A model generated the notes under the pieces. That model made no database searches and had not been told where the DNA came from. It worked only from the letters and a program-made list of their open reading frames with translations. A program made the translations under genes and the position numbers. A stretch of 64,000 nt of DNA from Thinopyrum elongatum (lineage: Eukaryota > Streptophyta > Magnoliopsida > Poales > Poaceae), in assembly GCA_011799875.1 (NCBI GenBank), contig CM022301.1:207490477-207554476 (forward strand), written 5' to 3'. Of this stretch, positions 45,968 through 58,506 are shown in pieces (positions within the stretch are counted from its first letter, which is position 1; each line of letters begins with the position of its first letter).

Positions 45968-47216
45968 GATGGATAGGCTGAGCACTTCTTCCAACCCACT
46001 CTATGATGAGCAAGACGCACCGAACTACTACGTCTCAAAGGTTCAACTCTTTGGCATTCAACGAGCCTTGCATCAAGAAAATGAAGCTTTGGGCGACCGC
46101 ATCAAGCAACTCGCAACGGACTTGCACCAATCCAAAACAAGAACAAGAGACTACCTTGATGCCAAGCTTACTACCCAAATGGAAGAGTTTCGTGCCATGA
46201 TGGTCAACCGTGCTTCTTCCACATCTTCTTCGTCAAGGGGACGCCACTCAAGGCAACATTCTTCGGATGCATCATCGGATGCAAGTCTCCCACGAGCTCG
46301 TTCTCATCTTCGAGACGACCACCAAGATCATCAAGCTTCACAAAATCCATTCCATTGCAATGGTTTGCAAGACCGCCTTCGTGAGCGCGAACGACATCAT
46401 CATCAAGAATAAGATGCCATGGACAAAGAGCAAGCTCAACAACGTCAACGCCAAGAAGAGCAAGACGGCGACGCACTATGGCAAGAACAACAACGTCGTG
46501 AGGAACAAGCGCTTGAAGCATAACGTGCTCTCCAAGAAGCCACTCGCGTTGTCAACGAGCGCAAATCGTGTGCGCGAAGAAGAAGAGGCACGCTGTCAAG
46601 AGGAAGATGCGCATCTTGAGGAGCGCCAAGAAAGGAGGAACCGGGCAAGAATCCCTCACCCTCAATGACAAGCTAATCAAGCATAACAAGAGGAGCAAGA
46701 GGTTGAAGACCCTCCTCCAAGACAAGCGCGACGACAATATCGACATGATGACAAGCAACACTATGGTAAGCTCAAGTTCAACATGCCTAAATTTTCTGGA
46801 GGCACCGACCCCGAAGACTACTTCTCATGGGCCTTAAAAGTGGACAAGATATTCCGTCTTCATAACTACGACGAGGAAGAGAAGGTAGCCATGGCATCAC
46901 TTGAATTCCAAGATTATTTTCTCATTTGGTGGGAGCAAGTCATCGAGCGGCGCCAAGAGAAATGTGAACCACCAATCACAACTTGGACCCAAATGAAGTA
47001 TGTCATGAGAGCTTGTTTTGTGCCTACACACTATAGCCGTGATATCTTCAAGAAGCTACAACTCCTCAAGCAAGGCACAAAGTCGGTTGAAGATTACTAT
47101 AAATAAATGGAGATTGCCATGATTCGAGCCAATGTCAAGGAAGATGATGAGCAAACTATGGCACGTTTCTTGAATGGACTCAACCATCCAATCATTAAAA
47201 TTGCGGATTTCCAACC
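45968..47216 (+). pseudogene. gag: Gypsy gag of element E, first part, decayed
   Basis: Starts near MMDRLSTSSNPLYDEQ (45968) with a coiled-coil-like, Gln/Glu/Arg-rich N-terminal half broken by frameshifts. The gag core follows at 46783-47106 (KFSGGTDPEDYFSWALKVDK, then WWEQVIERRQE, KQGTKSVEDYYK). A stop at 47104 interrupts the core, after which MARFLNGLNHPI continues to the solo-LTR insertion. The core and overlap of pol with the LTR suit a CRM-type chromovirus. Confidence 0.8.
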
Positions 47217-48596
47217 TGTAAGTGCATCAAGTGCCCCCCTAGTGGTTTTGGAGTATTGAAGACAAATAGGTTGAGGGACTAACGTGTTTGTGAGTGTACA
47301 CAGGAGATATAGTCCCCAAAGATTTGGTTTAACACATGGAAGATGACCCCTAAAATGGATTTCTTCAAGTGAAGAATTTGGTGATGAAATTGGTACGACC
47401 TTTGAAGAAACTGATGTGAAGACTGGAAGCTTGAAGACTTTTTTTCCCGTAGTTTCTTTCTTCTTATTTGAGTCATAGGAAAAACCATACTGTTAAAGGG
47501 GGTCTAGGCGAACCATAGTTCAGATTTCCAAAGTGATGCTCAAACCTATACATACACAAGCCGCTTCAAGTGAAGCCTTTGGAAATCTCCGGAACAACTG
47601 ACGCATTTGCTAGCGACAGTGACGAAGTTCATCTGGTCGCTGACGAATTTGGTCAGGCTGAGGAGTTAGGATTTTGCCAGTGCGATTTGCCTAAAAGTGA
47701 GGAAATTGAGTGCACCGACGAATTTGAGAGTTCAAATTCTGGCCGTTGCTGCGCCGTGGGCCAACTGTCGAATGAGAGAAGGGCATTTATGACAATTCAT
47801 GTCGGGTTGCCCCTGGCTATAAATAGCCGCCCCCACAACCACTTGCTGGTTGGCTGCTCCGAGAAAACCTGACACTTGTCATTTGAGAGCAACCCATCCT
47901 CTAACGACTTTGAGAGAATCCTAAGTGAGGAAAAACCCAGAGCTAAAGTGATTGAGCATCACTGAAGAGATTGATCTATGTGATCTGACGCCTTTTACCT
48001 TTGAAGACTGTCATTCTTCCAGACGGTTAGGGGTCACATTCTGAGCACACCAGGAGTCATTGTAGTGTGCCGGTGAATAAGTCTGTGAAGGTTTTGGAAG
48101 TCTACCTTGAAGACTTACCATGAGTGATTGGGCGAGGTCTAAGTGACCTTAGCTCAAGAGGAATACGGTGATGACTGTGTGTCCTCTGAGTTCATCTCAG
48201 CCGCCTCAACCAGACGTACAGTTTATATAGCAACTGGAACTGGTCTACCAAATCGCCGTGTCTTCACCGAGCCAACATGGTTTCAAATTCCTCACCCTTC
48301 TCTTTACATAATTCCGCTGCTAAAGAATTTGTGATCTACTTTCTGAAGAACTTGAACTGAAGACTTTCATCAAGCTGTATTCTATTTCTTCAGTTCATCT
48401 TCCTCATGCTTGTATGACTATATGATTGCATGTTCTTCATTTGTATGTATCTTGTATGCATGCTTTTCATTTCTGTGATGACTTAGTTCCCTCGTGTTAC
48501 TATTTCTTCACTCTGATCTTCGTCAAATTTATCAGAGTTTGACGAATTTCTAAAAATCTCCCATTCACCCCCTATGAGAGTAAACCTGCGCTTTCA
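47217..48596 (+). mobile_element. Solo LTR F, Maximus/SIRE-like copia, 1380 bp
   Basis: TGTAAGTGCATC...GCTTTCA flanked by CAACC on both sides (47212-47216 and 48597-48601), inserted in the gag of E. No interior sequence is present and host gag resumes in frame on the far side, so it is a solo LTR left by LTR-LTR recombination. The many 'gaagac/ttcttca' words are like those in element G, so F and G probably belong to one family. Confidence 0.85.
47818..47825 (+). promoter_or_regulatory. TATA box in solo LTR F
   Basis: gcTATAAATAgcc, about 600 bp into the LTR. A transcript started here would run through E remnants into G. Confidence 0.6.
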
Positions 48597-48601
48597 CAAC
48601 C

Positions 48602-48900
48602 GTATTCCAACCTCCTCGAGCTAGTCCACCAAGCGACCAAGGCGGAGCAACAAGTGCAAGATGACTTCAAGTACTCCAAGTACTCTTCCAAGACCCATGA
48701 CTCATATACTCAAGCGTCCACAACTACAACACCTCCAACTACTACTCGAGCTACACCCACAAGCGGCGACAAGTCAAGTTCAAGCAACCTATGACTTCTT
48801 CGATCGTCCTACTACAAACAACTACAAGCCGAGAGCTTCATCATCAACTACTCCAATGGATGCTACCGCCAAGACAAGTTCCATCCAATGTTTCACTTGC
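48602..48900 (+). pseudogene. gag: Gypsy gag of element E, second part
   Basis: Once the solo LTR is removed, the frame joins as ADFQP|YSNLLELVHQATKAEQQVQ, then Ser/Thr/Pro-rich sequence up to the start of a zinc knuckle (QCFTC at about 48888-48902). There it runs into copia sequence, so protease, RT and integrase of E are lost. Confidence 0.8.
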
Positions 48901-48904
48901 CAAA

Positions 48905-49495
48905 AGCCTCAAAGGGCACCAAACTCTTTGTGATGTGCTCAAGAAGCAGATTCTGAACAGAAACCCTAGGAAAGAGGGTATTGCTTTTGAGAGAAAGCTG
49001 AACACAGATGGATCTTATTGGAAACCTGAGCAGTATCCCAAAACCACATGGGTTGCTGCAAAAGGACCTCCAGTTGATCGATCCACTCTATTTGGCTACA
49101 ATTGTGATGCTCCACATTCTTCTGATGAGTCATTTGACTCCAACTATAAGCTATTCTAGGATCAGAATGGTGAAGTATTTGCTAGATTTGTTGGTACTAA
49201 CTGCAGGAACCGTCCCCTAGTGAAGAAAATCTGGGTGCCCAAAAATCTTCTTCAAAATCTTCAGGTGAATGTTATCATGACACCACCGAAGAAGAAAAAC
49301 CCCAGGGCAAATTCTTCACCTGGACCAAAGTCATCAAATGGACGCGAGCCAACTCATGCTTGTACTAACATTTCTTCGCAGGGAAACAAACAACATTATG
49401 ATGAATATGTGCATTATTCTTCAAATCACTATGTGCACAAATCTGCTAAGAATTTCTCCGCATACTCTTATGAGTACTATACCCCTCCTATGTAG
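48905..49495 (+). pseudogene. gag: Copia gag part of element G (5'-truncated)
   Basis: Begins abruptly in the frame SLKGHQTLCDVLKKQ and continues NPRKEGIAFERKLN, WKPEQYPKTTWVAAKGPP and DSNYKLF to a stop at about 49157. It continues in another frame with VARFVGTNCRN-like text, KIWVPKNLLQNL and NHYVHKSAKNFSAYSYEYY. This is the gag region of a Maximus/SIRE-type copia. The 5' LTR, primer site and front of gag are absent. Confidence 0.75.
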
Positions 49496-49762
49496 AGAAA
49501 TGCATATTCTTCAATGCCTAAGTTCTCTATCAATGCCTTGCATTACATTGCTTCTCAGCCACCCATTCATATGTGGGTGGTTAAGAAGAAGAACTAATCT
49601 CTTCTGCAGGGTCAGGTCTTCAGACACAATAAATGTCTGATGAATTTGCTGAATGAATTCTTTATTTCACACATCCCTATGCTGCTAGTTATGTTGTATT
49701 GATGAAATTCAGTGACGAAATTGATCACCATATTCTTCAAACTGAAGTATATGAATTTTTAA

Positions 49763-52700
49763 GTGAGACTAATGCTTCTACAGGATGACACACCTAAAGC
49801 TACTGAATGGGTTCTGGACAATGGCTGCACCAATCACATGACTGGTGATAGGAATCTCCTCACCGATGCTCCCCTTACTCCATCTCATCTGAAGCATATC
49901 ACCTATGCCGACAAAGGAAAAAGCAAGGTATTGGGTCTAGGTAAGGTTGCTATCTCAAAGGATTGACACATGGAAAAAGTGATGCTTGTCAAGTCCCTAG
50001 AATACAACCTCATGTCTGTCTCAATGCTTTGTGATCTTGATATGATTGTCATCTTTGGCAAATATAGATGCATTGTGCTAATGGAATCTGACAAGTCCAA
50101 AGTCTTCCAAGGCTTTAGGAGAGGTTATTTGTACATTGTAGATTTCTCTCTAGGTCCTCAACCCTCTACATGTCTACAGGCAAAAGCTTCAGAGTGCTGG
50201 CTCTGGCATCGACGACTTGGACACGCTGGCATGAGGAATTTGGGCACATTCGTCAAGAAGAAGCATATCATTGGCGTCGAGGGCGTCAAATTTGCCAAAG
50301 ATCACCTTTGCGGTGCATGTGAGTCTGGAAAGATGACCAGATCCAAGCACTCTGCAAAGACAATCATGGCCACTACTCGTCCCTTTGAATTACTTCATAT
50401 GGATCTCTTAGGTCGCACTCATTATGCCACACTAATCAATGCAACATCACTCTATAGATTCGTCATAGTTGATGATTATTCTCATTACACCTGGGTGCAT
50501 ATCATTACCTTCAAGACTGAAGTGCAATGTGTCTTTAGACGGTTCGTGAATCAGGCCATGATGAATTATGGTCTCAAGATCAAGCACATCAGAAGCGACA
50601 ACGACACTGAGTTCAAGAACACCCTTGATGACTATCTTGACGAACTTGGTATCACTCATGAGCTATCTGCTCCATACACTCCTGAGCAGAATGGAGTTGC
50701 AAAACGCAAGAACATGACACTCATCGAGATGGCTCGCACTATGCTTGATGAATACAAGATTCTCGTCGATGGTGGCCTGAAGCAATTGATACTGCATGTC
50801 ACATCATCAATCGGGTATATCTTCACAAATTCCTCAAGGAGACTTCATATGAGCTCCTCACTGACAAGAAACCCAATGTGAGTTATTTCAAAGTCTTCGG
50901 TGCTAAATGCTGGATTAGAGATCCACATCACAATTCTAAATTTGCACCGAAAGCACATGAGGGTTTTATGCTTGGTTACAGAAAGGACTCGCACGCCTAT
51001 AGAGTCTTCAACACCTACCACAACAAGGTTGTTGAAACTGTAGATGTGCGGTTTGATGAAACTAACGGCTCGCAAAGAGAGCACCTGCCTGTGCTAGAAG
51101 AAATGCCTCCTGAGGAATCTATCAAGCTGATGGGCACTGGTGAAATTGTGCCCAGTGAAGAAATGGCTGAAGAAGAAGTGATAATTCCCTGTCGTGAATA
51201 AACTGTTGATCCTGAAGAAAATGACACTGAGGAAAATGCTCAACAACAACAAGTTCTTTGTCCAGCTCATCCATGAGTGGCGAATGAAGTGCAGATTAAG
51301 AAGATCCTCGACAACATCAATACACCTGGTCCTCTCACTCGCTCAAGAGCTTCACCTTTAGCTAACTTTTATGGGCATTTTGCATTTGTCTCTATCACAG
51401 AGCCCACCAAAGTTGATGAAGCATTTCTGGAGCCTGAATGGATTCAAGCCATGCAAGAAGAATTGCAACAATTCGAGCTCAACAATGTGTGGGAGCTTGT
51501 CGATCGTCCTGATCCACGCAAGCACAACATCATTGGCACCAAGTAGATCTACCGCAACAAACAAGAAAAAATGGCCAAGTGGTGAGGAATAAGGCCCGTC
51601 TTGTAGCAGAGGGCTACACACAGGTTGAGAGTATTGATTTCGGTGAAACTTTTGCACCTGTTGCTAGGCTTGAAGCTATTCGTATATTGCTTGCATATGC
51701 TAACCATCAAAATATTCTCTTATATCAAATAGATGTGAAAAGTGCATTCCTCAATGGTAAGCTTGAGGAAGAAGTATATGTTGCTCAACCACCAGGTTTT
51801 GAGGATCCAAAGCATCCTGACAAAGTCTTCAGACTCAAAAAGGCTCTCTATGGCCTCAAGCAAGCCCCACGGGCTTGGTATGACACTCTGAAGGAATTCT
51901 TGAAGAAAAAGGGATTCAAACCCGGTTCACTTGACCCTACTCTTTTCACAAAGTCTTATGATGGTGAACTGTTCATATGCCAAATATATGTTGATGATAT
52001 TATCTTTGGTTGCACTAACAAGCATTTCAGTGACGAATTCGCATACATGATGCGTGAAGAATATCAGATGTCTATGATGGGAGAATTGAAATTCTTCCAT
52101 GGTCTTCAAATTCGTCAACAACCCAATGTCATCTTCATTTCTCAAGAGAAATACCTCAAAGACTGCCTGAAGAAATTCGGCATGCAAGGCTGCAAAGGCC
52201 TCAAAATACCAATGCCTACAAATGGTCAACTCTACACTGACAAAAATGGTAAAGATTTTGATCAGAAGGTATATCGCTCCATCATTGGTTTGCTTCTTTA
52301 CCTATGTGCATCTAGGCCAGATATTATGCTTAGCATTTGCATGTGTGCTCGATTTCAAGCGACACCGAAGGAATCACACCACCAGGCTGTGAAATGAATT
52401 CTTTGATATTTAGCTCACACACCAACGCTTGGATTATGGTATCCCAAGGGCTCTTCTTTTGATCTACCTGGATTTTCTAATTCTAATTATGCTGGAGATC
52501 ATGTGGATCGGAAATCTACATCAAGCACATGCCACTTCCTCGGATGATCTCTTGTCTGTTGGTCCTCAAAGAAGCAGAACAACGTCACTCTTTCCACAAC
52601 CGAGATTGAATACATTGTCGTTGGTGCCTGCTACTCACAGTTGCTATGGATGAAGCAAACCCTCAAGGACTATGGCGTCAACGTGAAGAAAGTCCCTCTC

Positions 52701-52940
52701 TACTGCGACAATGAGAGTGCTATCAAGATCGCCCACAACCCTGTGCAATATTCCAAGATGAAGCATATTCAGATTCGTCACTACTTTCTTCGTGATCATG
52801 TGTTGAGGGGAGACATTGTCATCGACCACGTGAAGACTGAAGACCAGCTTGCTGATATCTTCACTAAACCCTTGGATGAGAAGAGGTTCTGCAAGTTGCG
52901 GTGTGAGCTAAACATCTTAGAACCTTTGAATGTCCTCTGA
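49763..52940 (+). pseudogene. pol: Copia pol of element G (protease-integrase-RT-RNase H), decayed
   Basis: Domains occur in copia order. Protease: WVLDNGCTNHMTG, 49806-49850. GAG-preintegrase zinc region: WLWHRRLGHAGMRNL to HLCGACESGK, 50200-50330. Integrase: LLHMDLLGRTHY, then IRSDNDTEFKN and YTPEQNGVAKRKN, 50390-50720. RT: 51579-52397, with [21 protein letters not shown] and YVDDIIFG. RNase H end: CDNESAIKIAHNP and ADIFTKPLDEKRF, 52641-52937. Stops at about 49964, 50881, 51201 and 51544, and frame changes near 52397-52640, disable it. The RT segment alone is an intact 272-codon frame. Confidence 0.9.
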
Positions 52941-53620
52941 AGTGGACACACATCCTAACACTTATGCATTTTTGATGACTTTGATGCACACCACACGAAG
53001 TAACGTATTCTTCAATCAATGAAGACTTACCCTCTAAGTGTGAAGAAATTAATGATGAACTTGACTCTCAGAACCCTACGATAATTGTACGCGGTGTGTG
53101 TAGTCATCACAGTTCTTATACGGTGGGTAACGCCACCACTCTTTATGACATTCTTCAAATTTGAGTTTTTCGTCATTTGCAATTTCGTCAAACTTTTCAA
53201 ATTCTTCATTTGAGGTTATTCTTCATTGCTTGAGCTGATTTTATATATACATATTTGAGCTTTTTCATGTCCTCAACAACATCCACATATTGCTAATTCT
53301 TCAGTTTGATTTCTTCATCTATGTGGATGTGATCGGACCCGCTCCACTCTATGCTATGCTCAACCCACTCTGCTCACAAATTCTTCATATGCATTCTACT
53401 TGACACCGTTCAAAGTCTTCACTGTGTCCTTGACAGCTGAAGAAATTGCGAACACATTTTAAAATTCCAAAAAGTTTTTTTTGGTGGTTGCCACAGTAAC
53501 TTCATCCCGCGCTTCACACGCGTGGATAAGTATGTGAAAATGCATGTGTGACGCGTGTCACTGAGATGCAAATGGTCAGGGTCTTATCCGTCCAAAATCT
53601 TCGGACCCTCAGTTTTCACT
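52941..53620 (+). mobile_element. Non-coding spacer between pol and third ORF of element G
   Basis: AT-rich with many 'ttcttca' and 'gaagac' words; no ORF or structure beyond that is seen. Confidence 0.5.
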
Positions 53621-53625
53621 GCGGC

Positions 53626-53633
53626 TATAAATA
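53626..53633 (+). promoter_or_regulatory. Internal TATA box ahead of the third ORF of element G
   Basis: gcTATAAATAgcc about 690 nt after pol, followed by a CT-rich leader with tcaaaccctagcgccgcc and an ATG at 53734. This is the look of an ordinary plant promoter and leader rather than retroelement interior. Confidence 0.5.
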
Positions 53634-53733
53634 GCCTTGACACCGTCAATCTAGTTTCACTTCGCTCCTCTACTCCCATCGCTCTCAATCTCAAACCCTA
53701 GCGCCGCCGCTGGATTTCATCACCGCCGCAGAA

Positions 53734-54735
53734 GATGAGCTTCACCGCCTCGACTTCTTCGTCGACGTACTCACGCCGGACGCGAATTTCTTCACCTCCG
53801 CCGCTGCCATAGCTGTCTTTCATTGCCGAGATAGGGCGCGGAAGATCTGAACTGATGATTTCCATTGTTTTGTCGTCCAGTTCGTCGAGTTCATCACTGG
53901 GGTAATTAAAATGCTAATTTTACCACCTTGTTTGATCTTCACTCTACTCGAAAATCTTCAAGTGCTATTTTTACCACTCTTTCAATTCTTCAGCACTTCC
54001 TTTTGGCCAGTCATGTGTATTTCATCTAAGTTATGCTTATCAACTAGATTCCTCAACTGTGCAATTGCTTTAATCTGTACAACTCTGGAACCTAGGTCAA
54101 GAACACTTAGTGAATTGCGTCAAGACGATAAGGGTCAATTTCCTCAACTGGTTTATTTCAAAAAATTCTGAGAACACATGTGACTCTTCCCAATTTCCTC
54201 GCAATTATACTCTATTCACAGGTACAAATGTCTGCCAATGAATCACTTGGTTCTCATAAAATTAATTCATTTGCAACATTGCTTGAGGAAAATCTTCAAA
54301 CTTCTTTAGAGTCCTTACGAGCTCAGAAACCTCAGTCGAATAAAATGACTGAAGGAAAGAGGCCTCAGAAAGGAGGCAAGAGGAAAGAGGAACAAACTGC
54401 TTTCGAGATTCCTGATGACTTATACACAGGGTACTGCACGCCTGATGAAAATATTCATGGCCTTGAAACTAAGAAGCAGCGCAAAACATGCACTCAAAAA
54501 ATCAAGGGATACTGGTCATATTAGTGGAGAGACTACATATATGTCACTCTCAAGTATATGAAGCACTTTGGTGTGAAGCCTCCATGCAATAGGCCACCGC
54601 TTGCTGAAGGTCAAGTTGCTCATCCCACAAGTATCAGAAGGGGTGAAGAATTCCCCAAGGAATGGGCAAGGCGTCAAGCTAAATTTGCCAAACAGGCCAT
54701 TGATAAATTCAACAACCTGAAAGGCCTCAGCTGAA
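53734..54735 (+). pseudogene. Third (env-position) ORF of element G, part 1, with possible intron
   Basis: Extra ORF located after pol, as in SIRE/Maximus-type copias where an envelope-like or structural protein is assumed. A short frame starts at 53734 (MSFTASTSSSSTYSR). A donor-like |gtaatta near 53901 and an acceptor ctattcacag| at 54221 bracket an AT-rich stretch. After it comes MSANESLGSHKINSFATLLEEN and a Lys/Arg-rich segment (54228-54524). A stop at 54522 and a frameshift before 54735 break it. No membrane segment or fusion-protein feature is visible, so 'envelope' is only positional. Confidence 0.55.
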
Positions 54736-54756
54736 GCTGGTGCCAGTGGCAGTGGC

Positions 54757-54761
54757 AGTGC
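54757..54761. repeat. Target site duplication of element D, left
   Basis: AGTGC before TGATAGAGG; pairs with 62498-62502. Confidence 0.92.
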
Positions 54762-55685
54762 TGATAGAGGCAAAGGTGTCCCGTCTTTCGATGAGATGGT
54801 GATTATTGTTTCGGAGGAGTAGACTTTCACGATCCGACTATGAACATGCGAGGACGTCGCGCCTTAGCAATCGCTAAACCAACTCCGAGAGGTTATTGAC
54901 CACGCCGGAGCACGATCAACCTGACCACGAAGGTCTATTTCCTGCAAGCAAACAAAGAACAAGCAAGAAACTAAGATTGCAATCTGGATATTGCGAATAT
55001 AAGATGAAAGCTTTATTGATCAAGGTGGGGTTCTGTGACATCTTGGTCTGGTCGTTGAACACAAACGAAGTACGCGAAGTTACATCTATGGCGAACTTTT
55101 AATCTAAACAAAACCCAAAGTCTAAACGGTGCCCTAAGGGCTGTATATATGGAGGAAGAGGGGGGGGGGGGATTTCGTGGCCCTTGAAGGAGGGGTCCGA
55201 AACCAACCCTATCTCTTGTTTCCCCACACATACGGGCTCTAAAAACAGCCTATACTCAAGTATTTAGAAATTACATGGGCCTGGCCCAATAATAAGGTGA
55301 CGCAGCACCTATAATAGCCTCTGGACGAAATTTATGAAGTGGCATCTTGTATATTTCGTCCAAGGCTTCATGCACTCATTATGGTGGCTTCAAAGTCCTG
55401 AAATCATCACTTGTAACTCCGTTCTTGTTCCCCTTGCGCATGCCATCATCTCCATGCTTGAACTTGCTCCAATGTTCCTCTTTCTTGTCCAAGCTAGGCC
55501 CTTCATTTGTAAGCAAAACAAATATATCCAATTTAGGCAGCATCATATTCTCATGAACATTAGAATCATTACCAAGAAACGAAAGTACCTGATAATTTAA
55601 TTGGCGTGCGCGAGCTCTAGTAATTGGTCCAGTATGTATAGCAGCAGGGGCTGTGGGTGTAACAATGGTATTGATGTCCTCATCA
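54762..55685 (-). mobile_element. 3' LTR of element D
   Basis: In sense direction it starts at 55685 with TGATGAGGAC and ends CCTCTATCA. The first ~307 nt (55379-55685) encode the pol C-terminus. Confidence 0.92.
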
Positions 55686-56887
55686 TCCTCCCCTTCTTGA
55701 AATGAAGTCGTCCTCGACGAAAGCTCATCTTCCTCACCCAAATAAGGCTTCAAATCTGCAATGTTAAAAGTGGGACTAACCCCAAAATCTGCAGGCAGCT
55801 CAAGTTTATATGCATTATCATTTATTTTCTCTAACACCTTAAAAGGACCATCAGCACGTGGCATTAGCTTTGATTTGGGCAAATCAGGAAATCTATCCTT
55901 ACGCAAATGTAACCAAACAAGATCTCCAGGTGCAAACACAACATGTTTTCTACCCTTATCTCCAGCAAGTTTATATTTAGCATTCATACGCTCAATGTTC
56001 TCCTTAGTTAACTCATGCATTTTTAAGATCAATTCAGCATGTTGTTTAGCATCAAAATTAACCTTCTCCGAAGATGGAAGAGGCAACAAATCAATAGGTG
56101 CACGAGGTAGGAAACGATATACAATTTCAAAAGGGCACATCTTAGTAGTAGAATGCAACGAACGATTATAAGCAAATTCAATATGAGGCAAGCATTCTTC
56201 CCACATTTTCTTGTTATTCTTCAAAACAGCCCTAAGCATAGTAGACAATGTTCTATTGACTACTTCAGTTTGTCCATCAGTTTGGGGGTGACAAGTAGTA
56301 CTAAAAAGCAGTTTAGTCCCCAACTTAGCCCATAAACATCTCCAAAAGTGGCTAAGAAATTTGGTATCATGATCTGAAACAATAGTATTTGGCACACCAT
56401 GCAAGCGAATAATTTCACGAAAGAACAAATCAGCAACATTAGCAGCATCATCGGTTTTATGGCATGGTATAAAGTGTGCCATTTTTGAGAACCTATCCAC
56501 GACAACAAATATGCTATCCCTCCCCTTCTTTGTTCGAGGTAAACCCAAAACAAAGTCCATAGATATATCCTCCCATGGAACACTAGGTACAGGCAAAGGC
56601 ATATATAAACCATGAGGATTGAGTCGTGACTTAGCTTTTTGACATGTAGTGCAGCGAGCAACAAAGCGCTCAACATCCCATCTCATCTTTGGCCAAAAGA
56701 AATGTGTAGCAATTACATCCTCCGTCTTCTTCACGCCAAAGTGTCCCATTAATCCTCCTCCATGCGCCTCCTGCAACAACAAAAGACGAACAGAGCTAGC
56801 TGGAATGCATAGCTTGTTAGCACGAAACACAAATCCATCGTTAACGACGAACTTGTTCCATGTTCTCCCTTCTTTACAATTCTGCAA
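55379..56887 (-). CDS. pol: Integrase ORF of element D, shifted by one base from RT
   Basis: Resumes the polyprotein in the neighbouring frame. The zinc-binding HHCC set is H42, H49, C79 and C82. The DDE core uses D111 (SMDFVLG), D172 (VSDHDTKF) and a Glu in QTEVVNRTL. The C-terminal domain includes [15 protein letters not shown]. The tail [12 protein letters not shown] and [15 protein letters not shown] is typical for chromoviruses of the CRM group. The last ~101 codons lie within the 3' LTR. It could be made only by frameshifting or re-initiation, so as it stands D is probably not autonomous. Confidence 0.9.
   Translation of the reverse strand: MQNCKEGRTWNKFVVNDGFVFRANKLCIPASSVRLLLLQEAHGGGLMGHFGVKKTEDVIATHFFWPKMRWDVERFVARCTTCQKAKSRLNPHGLYMPLPVPSVPWEDISMDFVLGLPRTKKGRDSIFVVVDRFSKMAHFIPCHKTDDAANVADLFFREIIRLHGVPNTIVSDHDTKFLSHFWRCLWAKLGTKLLFSTTCHPQTDGQTEVVNRTLSTMLRAVLKNNKKMWEECLPHIEFAYNRSLHSTTKMCPFEIVYRFLPRAPIDLLPLPSSEKVNFDAKQHAELILKMHELTKENIERMNAKYKLAGDKGRKHVVFAPGDLVWLHLRKDRFPDLPKSKLMPRADGPFKVLEKINDNAYKLELPADFGVSPTFNIADLKPYLGEEDELSSRTTSFQEGEDDEDINTIVTPTAPAAIHTGPITRARARQLNYQVLSFLGNDSNVHENMMLPKLDIFVLLTNEGPSLDKKEEHWSKFKHGDDGMRKGNKNGVTSDDFRTLKPP
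55686..55698 (-). other. Polypurine tract of element D, inside the pol frame
   Basis: The minus strand reads AAGAAGGGGAGGA directly before the 3' LTR. Because pol reads through it into the LTR, these bases also encode protein (EGEDD). Confidence 0.75.
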
Positions 56888-56889
56888 TA

Positions 56890-58503
56890 CATCTTTAATT
56901 CAGGATCATGCACATATTGATCTTTGATGGTCTCCAAACCAAATATTTTAAAGTCAAGTTGTGAAAGCATAGTATAATGACGAGACAATGCATCAGCAAT
57001 AACATTTTCTTTACCCTTCTTGTGTTTAATGACATATGGGAAAGTCTCAATGAATTCAACCCATTTAGCATGTCTACGGTTCAGTTTTGCTTGACTTTTA
57101 ATGTATTTCAAAGATTCATGATCAGAATGTATAACAAATTCTTTGGGCCATAAATAATGTTGCCATGTTTCTAAGGTCCGAACAAGAGCATATAATTCTT
57201 TATCATAAGTAGAATAGTTCAGACTAGGCCCACTCAATTTTTCAGAAAAGTATGCAATAGGTTTGCCATCTTGTAATAACACACCTCCTAATCCAATTCC
57301 ACTAGCATCACATTCAAGCTCAAAAGTCTTATTAAAATCAGGAAGTTGGAGTAAAGGAGCATGTGTCAACTTATCTTTCAATACCGTGAAGGCTTCTTCC
57401 TGTGCGGTACCCCAAACAAAAGGCACATCCTTCTTTGTAAGCTCATTGAGAGGTGCAGCAATGGTGCTAAAATCTCTCACAAAACGCCTATAGAAACCAG
57501 CGAGGCCAAGGAAACTCCTCACTTGTGTGACCGTTTTGGGCTGCGGCCAACTCTCAATAGCTTCAATCTTGGCTTTATCAACTTCAATTCCGTGTGGAGT
57601 AACAACATAGCCAAGAAAAGATACTCGGTCGGTGCAAAAGGTGCACTTCCCAAGGTTACCAAACAAACGTGCATCACGTAGAGCAATAAAAACAGCACGT
57701 AAATGTTCCAAATGTTCCTCCAAAGATCTGCTATAAATCAATATATCATCAAAGTAAACTACCACAAATTGCCCAATGAAAGCACGTAAAACTTCGTTCA
57801 TTAATCTCATGAAAGTACTAGGTGCATTAGTTAACCCAAAAGGCATGACTAACCACTCATATAAACCAAACTTAGTTTTAAATGTTGTTTTCCATTCATC
57901 TCCCAATTTCATACGAATTTGATGGTATCCACTACGCAAATCAACTTTGGAGAATATTGTAGAGCCACTCAATTCATCAAGCATATCATCTAGCCTAGGA
58001 ATAGGATGATGATAGCGAATAGTAATATTATTAATGCCTCTACAATCAACACACATACGCGATGTACCATCCTTTTTTGGCACTAGTATAATAGGAACAG
58101 CACAAGGACTAAGAGATTCGCGTATATAACCTTTGTCGAGTAGCTCCTGTACTTGAAGCATAATCTCCTTCATCTCCCCTGGATTGGTACGGTATGGCGC
58201 ATGGTTTGGCAGCGAAGCACCGGGAATTAAGTCAATCTGATGCTCAATCCCGCGAATAGGTGGTAATCCCGGTGGCACATCTTGTGGAAAGACATCAGCG
58301 AACTCCTGCAAAATGTTAGTGACAGCAGGAGGCAAAGAGGAAGGCACGTCCTCGAATGAAAATAATGCCTCTTTGCACACAAAAGCATAGCAAACAGATT
58401 TGCTGAAATCTAGCTCATCAATATCAGATTTGGTGGCAAGTAAACATGCACTTTTCAATTTAATTTCAGAAGCAACACTAGATGGTTTATTATTAGGCTT
58501 CAT
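56890..58503 (-). CDS. pol: Reverse transcriptase-RNase H ORF of element D (ends at frameshift)
   Basis: Starts with the Met at 58503, in frame with gag-pro. RT shows [13 protein letters not shown] (143-155), [13 protein letters not shown] (186-198), the catalytic YFDD (250-253) and the [18 protein letters not shown] thumb region. RNase H follows with its first catalytic Asp at about 399 ([13 protein letters not shown]) and HSDHESLKY. The true frame is lost at about residue 537 (near 56890), where an A run is one base short. After that 47 unrelated codons run to 56749 over the integrase sequence. Confidence 0.9.
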
Positions 58504-58506
58504 TTG

